Shown here in pieces: positions 32,284 to 42,552 of a stretch of 64,000 bases of DNA (positions within the stretch are counted from its first letter, which is position 1; each line of letters opens with the position of its first letter). The stretch spans positions 124,001 through 188,000 of the forward strand of contig NZ_JAFKCU010000004.1 of assembly GCF_017254845.1 (NCBI RefSeq). Direction: 5' to 3'. The position numbers and the translations under genes are program-made. This DNA is from Algoriphagus pacificus. GTDB taxonomy: Bacteria > Bacteroidota > Bacteroidia > Cytophagales > Cyclobacteriaceae. The notes under the pieces are model-generated. The model had not been told where the DNA came from, did no database searches, and saw only the letters and a program-made list of their open reading frames with translations.

Positions 32284-35200
32284 ATGAGCTATGAATCCCG
32301 ACGTCTGATCATTTTGGTCAGTGTTTTCTCCCTCCTGATTGTTTTAATCCTCAATTTCTTTTTCTTCCAAAAAAGCGATGAGGAAAGCTTTTTGCAAACT
32401 TTACAGGAAAGGGTTCAAAAAGTTGATAGGGAATTTGATGAGGATTTCATTCAAATACTTCCCAATCTCAGATCTGCAGATTCAATTTCCTTTGAGAATT
32501 TAAGTTCGCTTGAAAATTTTCATCCCTATTTTATTTTAAGTCCTGAAAAGGAGTTGCTCTATTGGTCCAGCTTTACTTTTTCATTTGACTTCGATCAGGT
32601 AAACGATGAAAAGGAATACCAACTCATCGAGGATCCTTATGGTAGCATCTTGTTGAAAACAAGGACATTGACTCGGAATGGAAGTTCATTCATCCTTGTG
32701 CATGCGCTGCGGTTAATTTACCCAGGTAATATCGAAAATGATTATTTAGTCACTGGAGCAAACCCTGATGTTTTTGGAAATGACAGGTTTGAGCTTTTTG
32801 TAAATCCGGAGGAAGGAGAGTATCAAGTAAAGAATCCAGCAGGAATACCTCTTTTCGGAATAGATTTCCTTTTTGGATATCTACCTGCAGATCGCTTAGT
32901 CAATCCTGCTATCCTAATCTTTTTTACATCAGTTTTCCTCTTGTATTTCCTTTTAAGTTCAGATTTTGTTCTGAATATTTGGAAGCGAAGGCATCGATGG
33001 CAAGCGATAGGTTATGCAATTTTGGTGTTGGTAGCCTTTCGTTTGATGATGCTACTCTTGGATTTTCCGGGAAGCTATTTGAATCTTACGCTATTTGATC
33101 CTAGCAAATATGCCTCTTCTTGGCTTAATCCAAGTTTGGGTGATTTGTTACTTAACACAGTTTGTTCGGTTATCATTTTTGGGATGATCATTTTTCATCT
33201 GGCATCCAAAGAGATGAGACTCAAAATCCAAGCACTTCAGACAACATCGGAAATCAGGGTCTTCGGGATCATTATTCTATTGATCAGTTCGCTTTCCTTG
33301 TTGATGATTTGGATGCTCCCAAGAGATATCATTTCCAATTCCCAATGGGCTTTGGATATCCGATCAATTCCCTCATTTGATTGGTTTAAAGGTTTAAGCT
33401 TCCTGATTTTATTTCTTTGGGGAGCTATTTATGTCTTGCTCTCTCTGACCTTGATCAGTTTGGTGTTAGAGATAGCCAAAAAGAAAAAAGAGCTTTTCAA
33501 GGGTCTTTTGGTACTGAGTATTCCTGTATCATTGGCACTGTTTTACTTTTCCTTGTGGGGAGGAATAGTCTGGATTATTCACATTGGATTTTTGATATTG
33601 ATGATCCGATTTGAGCTTTTCCGAAATGTATTCAAGCTTGGCTTTGATACATTTTTGACTTTCTTTTTTGCTTGTTTGGTCACAGCAGGCATCTGTGGGA
33701 TCAGTACTTTTCAAACTGAGAAAAATCAATTGATTCAATCAAAAATCAGGTTTGCCAATCAAAACTTGATTGAAAACGATCTCATGACGGAGTTTTTCCT
33801 AAGTGAGATATTTAGCCGGATCAAATCAGATTTGTTTATTCAAAACCGAATGGCTGATCCTCTACTTTCTAAAGATCCGATCGAAACCAAGATCCGAAGA
33901 ATTTATCTCGATAATTATTTTGATCAGTTTGAAGTCAAAGTTGGGATTTACTCCTCCTCAGGACAGCAATTGCAGGGAGCATTGGATTTGGGAAGCCTGA
34001 AGGATTTACGTTTGAATTACATCAATAGTGATTTTGCGACAAGCGTAAAAGACTTGTATTTCATCCGTGGCAATGAAGGCAATGGCGGAAATAAGTTTAT
34101 CGCATTCATCCCGTTGACAAAAGACAATTCTAATCAAGGGACCATTTTTTTGGAGTTGAATCAATTAAGAGTACAGCCTACGAGTGTTTACCCAAAGTTG
34201 CTTCTAGACAAAGAATATTCTGAAAGGCTAGATCCAATCAGGTACGATTACGCGGTTTTTCGAGGTGAGGAATTGATGCGCAGCACAGGAAGTTTCAATT
34301 ATCTAAATGAGCAATTAATCTCGAGACTAACTGAAAGGAAACTGATTGCTGAAGGCATCCATGTCGGCGGATATCATCATTTGGGGATTTTATCTGGAGA
34401 AGATTTGATTCTAGTTTCGTCTCCCAACATTGCGACTTCTCATTTCTTTGGGAATATTTCTTTGTATTTCGTCGTCTTTGTGATCCTTACATTTTTGACG
34501 ATTCTGATCAATACCTTATTCAAAGGATATCGGAATTTTGAATTCAATTATTCTACGAAGCTTCAGCTATACCTAAACTTCGCCTTCTTCTTTCCAATAA
34601 TAATTATCAGCATCATTACGATTGGTTTGCTTGCCAATAGTTACCGAGACGATTTGGATAGACAATACATTCAAAAGGCTAATTTGATCCGAGGGAATTT
34701 TGGAAGCTTTCTGAACAATCAAAAAGCTGAAAATATTGACCGAGATTTGATCAATGAGGAGGTCAATAATCTGGCAAATACCATTGCCAGTGATTTGCAT
34801 GTTTATACCGATCAAGGAAGGCTGGAGGCCTCAAACAGACCTAATATTTTTGACAAAAAAATACTGTCAACTTGGATCAATCCATTGGCAATTGCTGAGA
34901 TAGAGGAAAAAAATCAAAACCAATTTCTAGCAGATGAGCAAATTGGTAAATTGTATTATAAGTCAGTTTACCTGGCAATTCCTGCTGCCAATAATCAAAG
35001 TAATCTTGGGATTTTGGCAGTTCCTTTTTTCGAGTCTGAGGCAGAATTAAATTCCTTGATAGCGGATGTCTTGAGCAATATTTTCAATGCTTTCGTAGTG
35101 ATTTTCATCCTCTTTTTGATCGTATCCTATTTTGTTTCCAAAAATCTGACTTTTCCATTCAAGTTGTTGACGCAAAAGCTCAAAGCAACCAACCTGGAAA

Positions 35201-35988
35201 ACAACGAACCCATGCACTGGGCTTCCAAAGATGAAATCGGTTTGTTGGTAAATGAATATAACAACATGCTTTTCAAACTTGAATCCAGTAAAAAAGTACT
35301 GGCTTCAACAGAAAAAGAATCTGCATGGCGAGAAATGGCCAAACAGGTAGCGCATGAGATCAAAAATCCATTAACACCAATGAAGCTGACTTTGCAGCAT
35401 TTGCTTCGTTTGGAAAGTGCTGGCCAATTAGATGATCAGCAAAAATTGCGGAAATCTCTGGAAACATTGATACACCAAGTGGATGCCTTGAGTGGGATTG
35501 CATCCTCCTTTTCTACTTTTGCGAAAATGCCACTTCCTAAAAATGACCTGATGAATTTCAAAGAGATTCTGTATCAGGTTTTGGAACTGTTTAAGAATGA
35601 CGAACGGGTCAATCTATTTTTCAAAGATGATTCCTACACAGAAGACATTCCAATTATGGGAGATGATAAACTGTTTGGAAGAGTGATTTCTAATTTGATT
35701 ATCAATGGGATTCAGGCAGTGGAACCAGATAAAACTCCTGAAATCAGAATTTGGCTCTGGATGAGCGATCAAGCGGTTTTTTTGGAAATAACAGATAATG
35801 GAAAAGGAATTCCACCTGAGCTCCGTGATAAAATATTCATTCCTAATTTCAGTACTAAAAGTCAGGGTTCTGGACTTGGGTTGGCCATCGCTAAAAGTGG
35901 AGTAGAAACCGCTGGCGGAAAGATTTGGTTTGAAACTGAGCTAAATGTGGGAACGACATTTTACCTTACTTTTCCACTCCTCGGATAA
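32284..35988 (+). CDS. Large membrane sensor histidine kinase (NtrY-like)
   Basis: A 1234-residue protein. An N-terminal span, an extracytoplasmic region (~30-205) and a block of about eight hydrophobic helices (~210-470) precede a second extracytoplasmic domain (~480-720). Then come a helix at ~725-745, a helix at ~765-785, a third sensor region, a helix near 940-955 and a HAMP-like segment. The dimerisation/phosphoacceptor box is QVAHEIKNPLTPMKLTLQHL with His1024. The HATPase_c part has N, G1 (ITDNGKGIPPEL), F (FIPNFSTKSQGSG) and G2 (GLGLAIAKSG) boxes. The HEIKNPLTP form is typical of NtrY-type kinases. No response regulator is adjacent. The stimulus is unknown. Confidence 0.88.
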   Translation: MSYESRRLIILVSVFSLLIVLILNFFFFQKSDEESFLQTLQERVQKVDREFDEDFIQILPNLRSADSISFENLSSLENFHPYFILSPEKELLYWSSFTFSFDFDQVNDEKEYQLIEDPYGSILLKTRTLTRNGSSFILVHALRLIYPGNIENDYLVTGANPDVFGNDRFELFVNPEEGEYQVKNPAGIPLFGIDFLFGYLPADRLVNPAILIFFTSVFLLYFLLSSDFVLNIWKRRHRWQAIGYAILVLVAFRLMMLLLDFPGSYLNLTLFDPSKYASSWLNPSLGDLLLNTVCSVIIFGMIIFHLASKEMRLKIQALQTTSEIRVFGIIILLISSLSLLMIWMLPRDIISNSQWALDIRSIPSFDWFKGLSFLILFLWGAIYVLLSLTLISLVLEIAKKKKELFKGLLVLSIPVSLALFYFSLWGGIVWIIHIGFLILMIRFELFRNVFKLGFDTFLTFFFACLVTAGICGISTFQTEKNQLIQSKIRFANQNLIENDLMTEFFLSEIFSRIKSDLFIQNRMADPLLSKDPIETKIRRIYLDNYFDQFEVKVGIYSSSGQQLQGALDLGSLKDLRLNYINSDFATSVKDLYFIRGNEGNGGNKFIAFIPLTKDNSNQGTIFLELNQLRVQPTSVYPKLLLDKEYSERLDPIRYDYAVFRGEELMRSTGSFNYLNEQLISRLTERKLIAEGIHVGGYHHLGILSGEDLILVSSPNIATSHFFGNISLYFVVFVILTFLTILINTLFKGYRNFEFNYSTKLQLYLNFAFFFPIIIISIITIGLLANSYRDDLDRQYIQKANLIRGNFGSFLNNQKAENIDRDLINEEVNNLANTIASDLHVYTDQGRLEASNRPNIFDKKILSTWINPLAIAEIEEKNQNQFLADEQIGKLYYKSVYLAIPAANNQSNLGILAVPFFESEAELNSLIADVLSNIFNAFVVIFILFLIVSYFVSKNLTFPFKLLTQKLKATNLENNEPMHWASKDEIGLLVNEYNNMLFKLESSKKVLASTEKESAWREMAKQVAHEIKNPLTPMKLTLQHLLRLESAGQLDDQQKLRKSLETLIHQVDALSGIASSFSTFAKMPLPKNDLMNFKEILYQVLELFKNDERVNLFFKDDSYTEDIPIMGDDKLFGRVISNLIINGIQAVEPDKTPEIRIWLWMSDQAVFLEITDNGKGIPPELRDKIFIPNFSTKSQGSGLGLAIAKSGVETAGGKIWFETELNVGTTFYLTFPLLG

Positions 35989-36034
35989 ATTTCCAATTTT
36001 CTTACCTTGGAGATAAAAGCCTTTCAATTTGAAA

Positions 36035-39000
36035 ATGCGCAGCTGGATTATTTCCTTGATTTTTGTTTTGGCTTGCATTGCTACTTCCAATGCGCAAGAA
36101 AAGTGCGTTTGGGTTAAGTCTTCGACCTTTCAAGAAAAAGCTGTGATGGATTCGCTTTCTGTGGTAGAAGAAAGCATACGGATTTCCGATCCTGCAGGAA
36201 ATAAATATGATTTTATCTATGAGTTGAATAGCAATTCTCTTCAGATTTTATTCCCGAAGGAATCTATTCCCGATTCAGTCCAGCTTTGCTATCAGACTTT
36301 TGTGGTACGATTTGATCAGCCTTTGGCAAAAAGAACGCTAATGGTTGATTACGATTCTAATGCACTTTTTAAAGATACCCGGGTTTTGGAATCAGCCACA
36401 TTTGATTTCAGAGAGGAGCTTTTTCCAAGTACCAATTTGTATAAATCAGGTAGCTTGACCCGAGGAATTTCATTTGGCAACACACAGAATGTATTTGTCA
36501 ACTCAGCCCTCAATCTTCAATTAGAAGGGGATATTTCCGAAAATCTAAAAATCAGAGCCAGTATTACCGATCAAAATGTTCCTTTCCAACCAGAAGGAAA
36601 TACCCAGCAAATTCAGGATTTTGACAATGTCTTGATTGAGCTATATAACAATGATTTTAGCTTGGCAGCAGGAGATGTTGTATTGCAGCAGAGGCAATCT
36701 GAATTTTTGCGGTATTACAAAAATGTCCAAGGCTTACAATTCACATCCAATTATAAAATGAAGGAAAATTGGACTGCAAGCTCCCAAGCATTTGCCTCCA
36801 TTGCCAAGGGAAAGTTTGCCTCTATCCAATTGCCGATTTTAGAAGGAGTATTAGGACCCTACAGGATTCAAGGGCCTCAAAATGAACGCTTCGTGATCAT
36901 CATGGCTAATTCCGAGAGGGTCTTTTTAGATGGAAAGCAATTGCAACGCGGATTTAATGCCGATTATGTGATCGACTACAATCAAGCTGAAATTACTTTT
37001 ACTCCCAAAGTTTTGATCACCCAATATTCTCGAGTCAGAGTAGATTTTGAATATGCCGAGAGAAACTTTAGCCGATCCATTTTAGGCGCAAACCATAGCC
37101 AGAGCAATGGAAAGGTGGATGTTTATATGAATTATTACCAGGAAAAGGATAACCGAAATAGACCGCTTTTCACGGAGTTTTCTCAGGATGAATTAAGACT
37201 TTTAGCCTCTGTAGGGGATGAGACTCAAAATGCATTGATTCCAAGAATCGATTCAGTATCCTTTGATCAAAACCGGATTTTGTATGAAAAAATAACTGAT
37301 TTTGATCCTTTAGGAGATCCATTGGTTTATTATCAATATTCTACTGATCCTGCAGTTGCGCATTTCGCGTTGTCATTTTCACAGGTGGGGCAAGGAAATG
37401 GGGATTATCGAAGAAAGAGTCAGTTGGCCAATGGGACTGTTTTTGAGTTTGTTCCTCGGGTTAATGGTGTCTCGCAGGGGAATTACTCCATCTTAACTCA
37501 ACTCCCGGCACCGGACAGCAAAAGGATGCTTACGGCAGGGACAAGAATAAAAATCGGTGATCATGAGAAAGTCTACACCGAGTTGGCTTTGTCTTCCCAA
37601 GACAAGAATCTTTTCTCTACGATTGATGATCAGAATAATCAGGGTTTGGGTTGGAAGGTTGGTCTGATGTCTGAGCAGCGTAGCTCCAAACTTTTCGAAG
37701 GCTATCAGTTTTCTGGACAAACTGAGTTTGAATACAATGCGGCCAATTTCACTTTTATTGACAGGTTCAGGTATATAGAATTTGATAGAGATTGGGGGCT
37801 TTCACCTGAATATTTTAAAACCCCAGCAGCAGAGCGGTTTTTCTGGACGAAAGTCGCTTTGGAGAAAGATCAAAAAAACCGCTTTGATTACAGAATCTAC
37901 TTAAGAAACAGGCAGGAGGTATTGAATGGAAGCCAGCATACTGCCAATTGGAACTTACAGCTTGGTAAGCGAATCAATATCAGACAGGAGTTTTTTAGTC
38001 TCAGAAGTGACTTGGATACCTTGAAAACAGATTGGAAAAGGTATTTGGGAGATATCTCTTTTCAATCGAAAATTATCGTCCCCGGTTATCAGTTTTCCAT
38101 CGACAGGAATTCATTGAAAAATAGCGAAACAGATTCTGTGCTGAGTACAGCAATGAATTTCAAACAGCATTTACTTTATCTGAAAAGTAATGATTCTCTC
38201 TCTTATTCCTTTTTGGCAGATGCAGCCTGGAGAGAGGATAAAGCTCCTTATTTTGGAACCTTAGAAAATGACACCCGAGCTTTTACTTCCAATTTTACTT
38301 TCAGAAAGCAATGGACCAATCATAGCTTGAGTAATACGTTTACCTACCGTGAATTGGAATATGTGTACCGATCTCTGCCATCAGAGTTGACCGTGATGGG
38401 GAAGTTGGATTACCAAGGGAGTTTGGCTAAAAATGCCATTCGGAACGAACTGAGCTATGCGATTGGCAATGGCCGGGAGCTTCAACGGGAATTTGTTTTT
38501 CTTCCGGCACCAAATGGGGATGGAACTCATACATGGCGGGATGACAACGGAGATGGGGTACAGCAGTTGAATGAATTTTATATCGCTATCAACCCTGAAG
38601 AGAAACAGTATATCAAGATTTTTGTACCAACTGACACCTATGTTCAAGCCTATACAAGTATTTTGAATTACAGATTGCAAGCGAGATTTCCGGAACCTTG
38701 GAAAGAAGCTGGTGGATTTAAGTCCTTGCTTTATAAATTCTCCAATACAACTAGTCTGAGTGTCGAGAAAAAAGTGACGTCAGAAGATTTTGCTTCAAGG
38801 ATAAATCCATTCATTGGTAATTTGGATAGGGAGAATATTCTGTCATTGCGTCAAGTTATCCGAACCTCTTTCTTTTTTAATAGAGCTTCAGCGATTTATG
38901 GTTTTGATTTTTCACTTTTCGACTCACAACTTAAACAATTGCTTTCTGGAGGATTTGAGGACCTGATCCAAAAAGACTGGAAACTCAATACGCGATATAA

Positions 39001-39499
39001 TTTTTCTTCCAGTACATCGCTAAGATTGATTGCAGGAAAAGGGATGCGGGTATCGGGATCGGATTTTCTTGAGAATAGAAATTATACCATAGATCAGCAT
39101 AGTTTGGGTCCCGAATTCGCTTGGCAGCCAACTCCATTTTTCAGGACTACTGCCTCTTATTCCTTTACGGGAAAAGAAAATACAGCAAATATTGAATTCA
39201 ATGAAAAAGCTTCATTGCATCAGATAGGCTTGGATTTGAGATTTGCGAAAGCAATCAAAACAACCTTGACTGGAAATTTCAAATTGATCCAAATCGATTA
39301 CAATGGGATTTCAAATTCACCTGTGGGATATGAAATGCTTCAGGCTTTGACTCCTGGCACGAATGTGACTTGGAATTTTAATTGGCTTCAAAAAATTGGG
39401 GAAGGCCTTCAGTTGAACCTGGTATACGAAGGAAGAAATTCTCAAGGTTTGGATCGGATTGTCCATGTGGGAAGAATGCAAGTTTCAGCACTGTTTTGA
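36035..39499 (+). CDS. Large outer-membrane or secreted beta-rich protein, unknown function
   Basis: A 1154-residue protein from the ATG at 36035; an in-frame TTG six bases upstream is less likely. A signal peptide (MRSWIISLIFVLACIATSNAQ) is followed by a ~110-residue domain with two Cys (EKCVWVKSS, VQLCYQTF). Long strand-rich sequence follows, with outer-membrane-like alternation (LNLQLEGDISENLKIRASITDQN, FALSFSQVGQGNGDYRRK) and an aromatic-rich C-terminal half ending LVYEGRNSQGL...VGRMQVSALF with terminal Phe. DDNGDGVQQLNEF near 840 resembles a calcium-loop sequence. It is probably a giant outer-membrane barrel of a family widespread in Bacteroidota. I cannot name it. Confidence 0.75.
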   Translation: MRSWIISLIFVLACIATSNAQEKCVWVKSSTFQEKAVMDSLSVVEESIRISDPAGNKYDFIYELNSNSLQILFPKESIPDSVQLCYQTFVVRFDQPLAKRTLMVDYDSNALFKDTRVLESATFDFREELFPSTNLYKSGSLTRGISFGNTQNVFVNSALNLQLEGDISENLKIRASITDQNVPFQPEGNTQQIQDFDNVLIELYNNDFSLAAGDVVLQQRQSEFLRYYKNVQGLQFTSNYKMKENWTASSQAFASIAKGKFASIQLPILEGVLGPYRIQGPQNERFVIIMANSERVFLDGKQLQRGFNADYVIDYNQAEITFTPKVLITQYSRVRVDFEYAERNFSRSILGANHSQSNGKVDVYMNYYQEKDNRNRPLFTEFSQDELRLLASVGDETQNALIPRIDSVSFDQNRILYEKITDFDPLGDPLVYYQYSTDPAVAHFALSFSQVGQGNGDYRRKSQLANGTVFEFVPRVNGVSQGNYSILTQLPAPDSKRMLTAGTRIKIGDHEKVYTELALSSQDKNLFSTIDDQNNQGLGWKVGLMSEQRSSKLFEGYQFSGQTEFEYNAANFTFIDRFRYIEFDRDWGLSPEYFKTPAAERFFWTKVALEKDQKNRFDYRIYLRNRQEVLNGSQHTANWNLQLGKRINIRQEFFSLRSDLDTLKTDWKRYLGDISFQSKIIVPGYQFSIDRNSLKNSETDSVLSTAMNFKQHLLYLKSNDSLSYSFLADAAWREDKAPYFGTLENDTRAFTSNFTFRKQWTNHSLSNTFTYRELEYVYRSLPSELTVMGKLDYQGSLAKNAIRNELSYAIGNGRELQREFVFLPAPNGDGTHTWRDDNGDGVQQLNEFYIAINPEEKQYIKIFVPTDTYVQAYTSILNYRLQARFPEPWKEAGGFKSLLYKFSNTTSLSVEKKVTSEDFASRINPFIGNLDRENILSLRQVIRTSFFFNRASAIYGFDFSLFDSQLKQLLSGGFEDLIQKDWKLNTRYNFSSSTSLRLIAGKGMRVSGSDFLENRNYTIDQHSLGPEFAWQPTPFFRTTASYSFTGKENTANIEFNEKASLHQIGLDLRFAKAIKTTLTGNFKLIQIDYNGISNSPVGYEMLQALTPGTNVTWNFNWLQKIGEGLQLNLVYEGRNSQGLDRIVHVGRMQVSALF

Positions 39500-39509
39500 T
39501 AAAAAAATG

Positions 39510-39517
39510 TAACTTTG
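39510..39517 (+). promoter_or_regulatory. -7 promoter element upstream of the SDR-ispG pair
   Basis: TAACTTTG matches the Bacteroidota -7 consensus TAnnTTTG and lies 45 bases before the SDR start, the same distance as in the act promoter. No TTTG sits 19 bases upstream, so confidence is limited. Confidence 0.45.
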
Positions 39518-39562
39518 TTCCATCTAGATAGTTGTCATACTAACTATTAAAGCACTAATTAA

Positions 39563-40267
39563 ATGAGTAAAAGTATCCTAGTAACAGGAGGAACAAAAGG
39601 GATAGGAAGAGCCATCATTGAGCGTTTTGCAAATGAAGGTTTTGACGTGATCACTTGTGCAAGGAATGAAAAAGATTTGACTGAACTGAGAGCCGATTTG
39701 GAGCAAAATCATGCTTTAATTCACGTTTTGGCAGTAAAAGCGGATCTCTCTAAAAAAGAAGAAGTTTTGGATTTTGCTGAAAAAGTCAAAGCTTTTGGAG
39801 TGCCAGATGTATTGGTGAACAATACTGGTGTTTTCCTTCCGGGTGCCATTTTGGATGAGCCTGAAGGGAATTTTGAATTGATGATGGAGACGAATTTGTA
39901 CTCCGCTTATTATTTGACCCGTGCTTTGATAGGTGGGATGAAGGAACGAAAGAGTGGACATATTTTCAGCATGGGATCCATAGCAGGCTTGACAGCTTAT
40001 GCCAATGGCGGAAGCTATGCGATTTCGAAATGGGCTATGCTAGGCATGACCAAATGTCTTCGGGAAGAATTAAAAGATCAGCACATCAAAGTAACTTCAG
40101 TTTTACCTGGAGCAACGTACACTGCCAGCTGGGAAGGAGTGGAATTACCGGAAGAACGATTTATGAAAGCCGAAGATGTAGCTGAATCAGTATGGTCAGC
40201 TTATAACCTTTCGCCTCGAACCGTAGTTGAAGAAATAGTGATCAGACCCCAATTGGGAGATATCTAA
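39563..40267 (+). CDS. Short-chain dehydrogenase/reductase
   Basis: A 234-residue classical SDR. The cofactor loop TGGTKGIG lies at residues 8-15, NNTG near 89, catalytic Ser in MGSIAGL near 141, and the YxxxK pair in SYAISKWAM near 152-158. It is a cytoplasmic NAD(P)-dependent oxidoreductase; the substrate is not predictable. Arg after the first strand region (CARNEK) favours NADP(H). It is followed 5 bases later by ispG, so the two are likely co-transcribed, although SDRs are not a known part of the MEP pathway. Confidence 0.88.
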   Translation: MSKSILVTGGTKGIGRAIIERFANEGFDVITCARNEKDLTELRADLEQNHALIHVLAVKADLSKKEEVLDFAEKVKAFGVPDVLVNNTGVFLPGAILDEPEGNFELMMETNLYSAYYLTRALIGGMKERKSGHIFSMGSIAGLTAYANGGSYAISKWAMLGMTKCLREELKDQHIKVTSVLPGATYTASWEGVELPEERFMKAEDVAESVWSAYNLSPRTVVEEIVIRPQLGDI

Positions 40268-40272
40268 TTTAT

Positions 40273-42255
40273 ATGGAGCCAATAATTAAATCACTGGATC
40301 AATTGTATTGTAATAGCCTGACGAGCTATTCCCGAAGAAAAACAATTCCTGTCAATGTGGGTGGGGTTTTGATCGGAGGAGATAATCCTATTGTAGTTCA
40401 ATCCATGACTACAGTTGACACCATGGATACCCAAGGTTCGGTAGAGCAATGCATTCGCATGATTGAATCGGGATGTGAGTTAATCCGGATTACAGCGCCA
40501 AGTATCAAGGAAGCTGAGAATTTAAAAAACATTAAAAATGAGCTCCGCAAAAGAGGATATCAAACACCTCTTGTGGCAGATATACATTTCACTCCGAATG
40601 CAGCTGAAGTAGCAGCCAGGATTGTGGAAAAAGTCAGAATCAATCCGGGGAACTATGCCGACAAAAAGAAATTTGAAGTCATAGAATACACCGATGAGAC
40701 CTATCAGGAAGAACTGGATAGAATCAGAGAAAGATTTCTGCCTCTGGTGAAAATCTGTAAAGAACATGGTACTGCGATGAGAATTGGTACCAATCACGGT
40801 TCCCTTTCTGACCGAATCATGAGTCGCTATGGAGATACTCCGCTGGGGATGGTGGAGTCGGCTTTGGAGTTTTTGAGAATCTGCGAGGATGAAAATTATT
40901 TCGATATCGTAATTTCGATGAAGTCTTCCAATACCCAAGTAATGGTTCAGGCCTACAGACTTTTGGTTCAAAAACTAAATGAAGGAGGATTTAAGCCTTA
41001 TCCATTGCACTTAGGAGTAACTGAAGCTGGAGAGGCTGAGGATGGAAGAATCAAATCAGCTGTTGGAATCGGGACACTTTTGGAAGATGGCTTGGGAGAT
41101 ACAGTGAGAGTTTCATTGACTGAAGATCCTGAATTTGAAGCACCGGTAGCAAAAGCTTTGATCGATCGGTATACCCATCGACTTCCTCATGCTGCAATTC
41201 CTGAAATTCATCAATACCCAATTCATCCATTTGATCATGAAAAGCGTCAGACTGCTGAGGTTTTCAATTTTGGAGGTCATAATGTGCCTCGAGTTATCAC
41301 TGATATTTCCAAAATAGAAAAGATCACTGAAAAAGAGATTAAGCAAACTGGCCACTTCTACCTACCAGAATTGGATAAATGGAAAATGAATGATCAAGGT
41401 TGTGATTTCGTTTATTCTGGTTCTAATCCAATTCCTTTCATGCTTCCAAATGGAATGAAAGAAATTCAAAATGAGGATGTTTGGGCGAGCCAAAAAGATC
41501 AAATCAATAAATTTCCATTATTTGATTTGGCATCCTTTCAAGTGGCTAAGAATTATCATTCAGAGTTGAATTTTCTGGAAATTTTTGACACTGAGATTGA
41601 AAAAGCTATTCCATTAATTGAGTCTCGAAAAGATACTGTTTTGATCCTAAAAACATCAAACAAACATGCCATGCCGGCTTTGAGAAGAGCTTTTGTGACT
41701 TTGATGGAAGCAAAAACCCAAATCCCGGTGGTGGTCAAAATTGCCTATCCGGATCAAAATCAGGATTTGACGATGCTTTATGCGGCTACGGATGTGGGAG
41801 GATTGCTGATAGATGGATTGGGAGATGGAATCTTTATTTCCTTGGAAAAAGAGCATCAAACAGATCGTCAGGAGATTTTGGATCAGGTCAAATTGCACAA
41901 TTCTGTTGGTTTTGGAGTCTTACAGGCAGCCAGAACAAGAATGTCCAAAACCGAATATATCTCCTGTCCATCTTGTGGAAGAACACTTTTTGATTTGCAG
42001 GAGACAACGGCCATGATCCGTAAAAGAACCGATCATTTGAAAGGAGTTAAAATTGGAATCATGGGTTGTATCGTAAATGGGCCGGGTGAAATGGCCGATG
42101 CAGACTACGGCTATGTAGGTTCTGGAAAAGGTAAAATCACCCTTTACAAAGGAAAAGAAGTGATGAAGCGATCTGTGCCTTCAGAAAAAGCTGTGGATGA
42201 GCTAATAGAAATCATCCGTGAAGATGGAATGTGGAACGAACCCGAAACGATTTAA
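40273..42255 (+). CDS. ispG: 4-hydroxy-3-methylbut-2-enyl diphosphate synthase, three-domain type
   Basis: A 660-residue enzyme, far longer than the ~370 residues of E. coli IspG, because an extra domain (about 290-545) is inserted between the TIM barrel and the Fe-S domain, as in plants, Chlamydia and Bacteroidota. The barrel includes VQSMTTVDTMDTQGSVEQ and RITAPSIKEAENL. The 4Fe-4S ligands are C565 and C568 (CPSCGRTLFDLQ), C599 (GCIVNGPGE) and E606, the usual three Cys plus Glu. It reductively converts methylerythritol cyclodiphosphate to HMBPP in the MEP isoprenoid pathway. Confidence 0.96.
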   Translation: MEPIIKSLDQLYCNSLTSYSRRKTIPVNVGGVLIGGDNPIVVQSMTTVDTMDTQGSVEQCIRMIESGCELIRITAPSIKEAENLKNIKNELRKRGYQTPLVADIHFTPNAAEVAARIVEKVRINPGNYADKKKFEVIEYTDETYQEELDRIRERFLPLVKICKEHGTAMRIGTNHGSLSDRIMSRYGDTPLGMVESALEFLRICEDENYFDIVISMKSSNTQVMVQAYRLLVQKLNEGGFKPYPLHLGVTEAGEAEDGRIKSAVGIGTLLEDGLGDTVRVSLTEDPEFEAPVAKALIDRYTHRLPHAAIPEIHQYPIHPFDHEKRQTAEVFNFGGHNVPRVITDISKIEKITEKEIKQTGHFYLPELDKWKMNDQGCDFVYSGSNPIPFMLPNGMKEIQNEDVWASQKDQINKFPLFDLASFQVAKNYHSELNFLEIFDTEIEKAIPLIESRKDTVLILKTSNKHAMPALRRAFVTLMEAKTQIPVVVKIAYPDQNQDLTMLYAATDVGGLLIDGLGDGIFISLEKEHQTDRQEILDQVKLHNSVGFGVLQAARTRMSKTEYISCPSCGRTLFDLQETTAMIRKRTDHLKGVKIGIMGCIVNGPGEMADADYGYVGSGKGKITLYKGKEVMKRSVPSEKAVDELIEIIREDGMWNEPETI

Positions 42256-42303
42256 TAAAACTTATTCGACCACAATTCTGTTGTTTACTCAAATTCAGAA
42301 ATT

Positions 42304-42498
42304 ATGTCAGAAAATAATAAAGTAAAAGAATTCTTTAAGTTGGGAGAAGTAGGGAACTATTTTGTCAGGGTTTTTCAAAAGCCTGATCCCAACCAAAAGT
42401 CAAATCTGAATCTAAGAATGATGCATGGGATCAATAAGATTTCAATCATTGTATTTCTACTAGCTATCATTGTTTGGACCATCAAAAGGTTCATCTAA
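42304..42498 (+). CDS. Small single-pass membrane protein, unknown function
   Basis: A 64-residue protein. It has a polar N-terminal half with GNYFVRVFQKPDPNQKSNLNLRMMHGINK, then one hydrophobic helix (about 46-61) ending WTIKRFI. The arrangement suggests an N-in tail-anchored protein. I do not recognise a named family with certainty. It follows ispG by 48 bases, with its own AUG and a terminator just downstream, so it is probably the last gene of the SDR-ispG transcript. Confidence 0.65.
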   Translation: MSENNKVKEFFKLGEVGNYFVRVFQKPDPNQKSNLNLRMMHGINKISIIVFLLAIIVWTIKRFI

Positions 42499-42514
42499 GT
42501 ATAAATTCAAAAAG

Positions 42515-42547
42515 AAAAGGTCATTTGGAAAACCAGATGACCTTTTT
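42515..42547. terminator. Rho-independent terminator, bidirectional
   Basis: AAAAGGTCATTTGG pairs with CCAGATGACCTTTT (one T-G mismatch pair) around AAAA, with T-runs on both strands. It serves the small membrane gene on plus and the DUF5009-type gene ending at 42553 on minus. Confidence 0.9.
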
Positions 42548-42552
42548 CGCTT

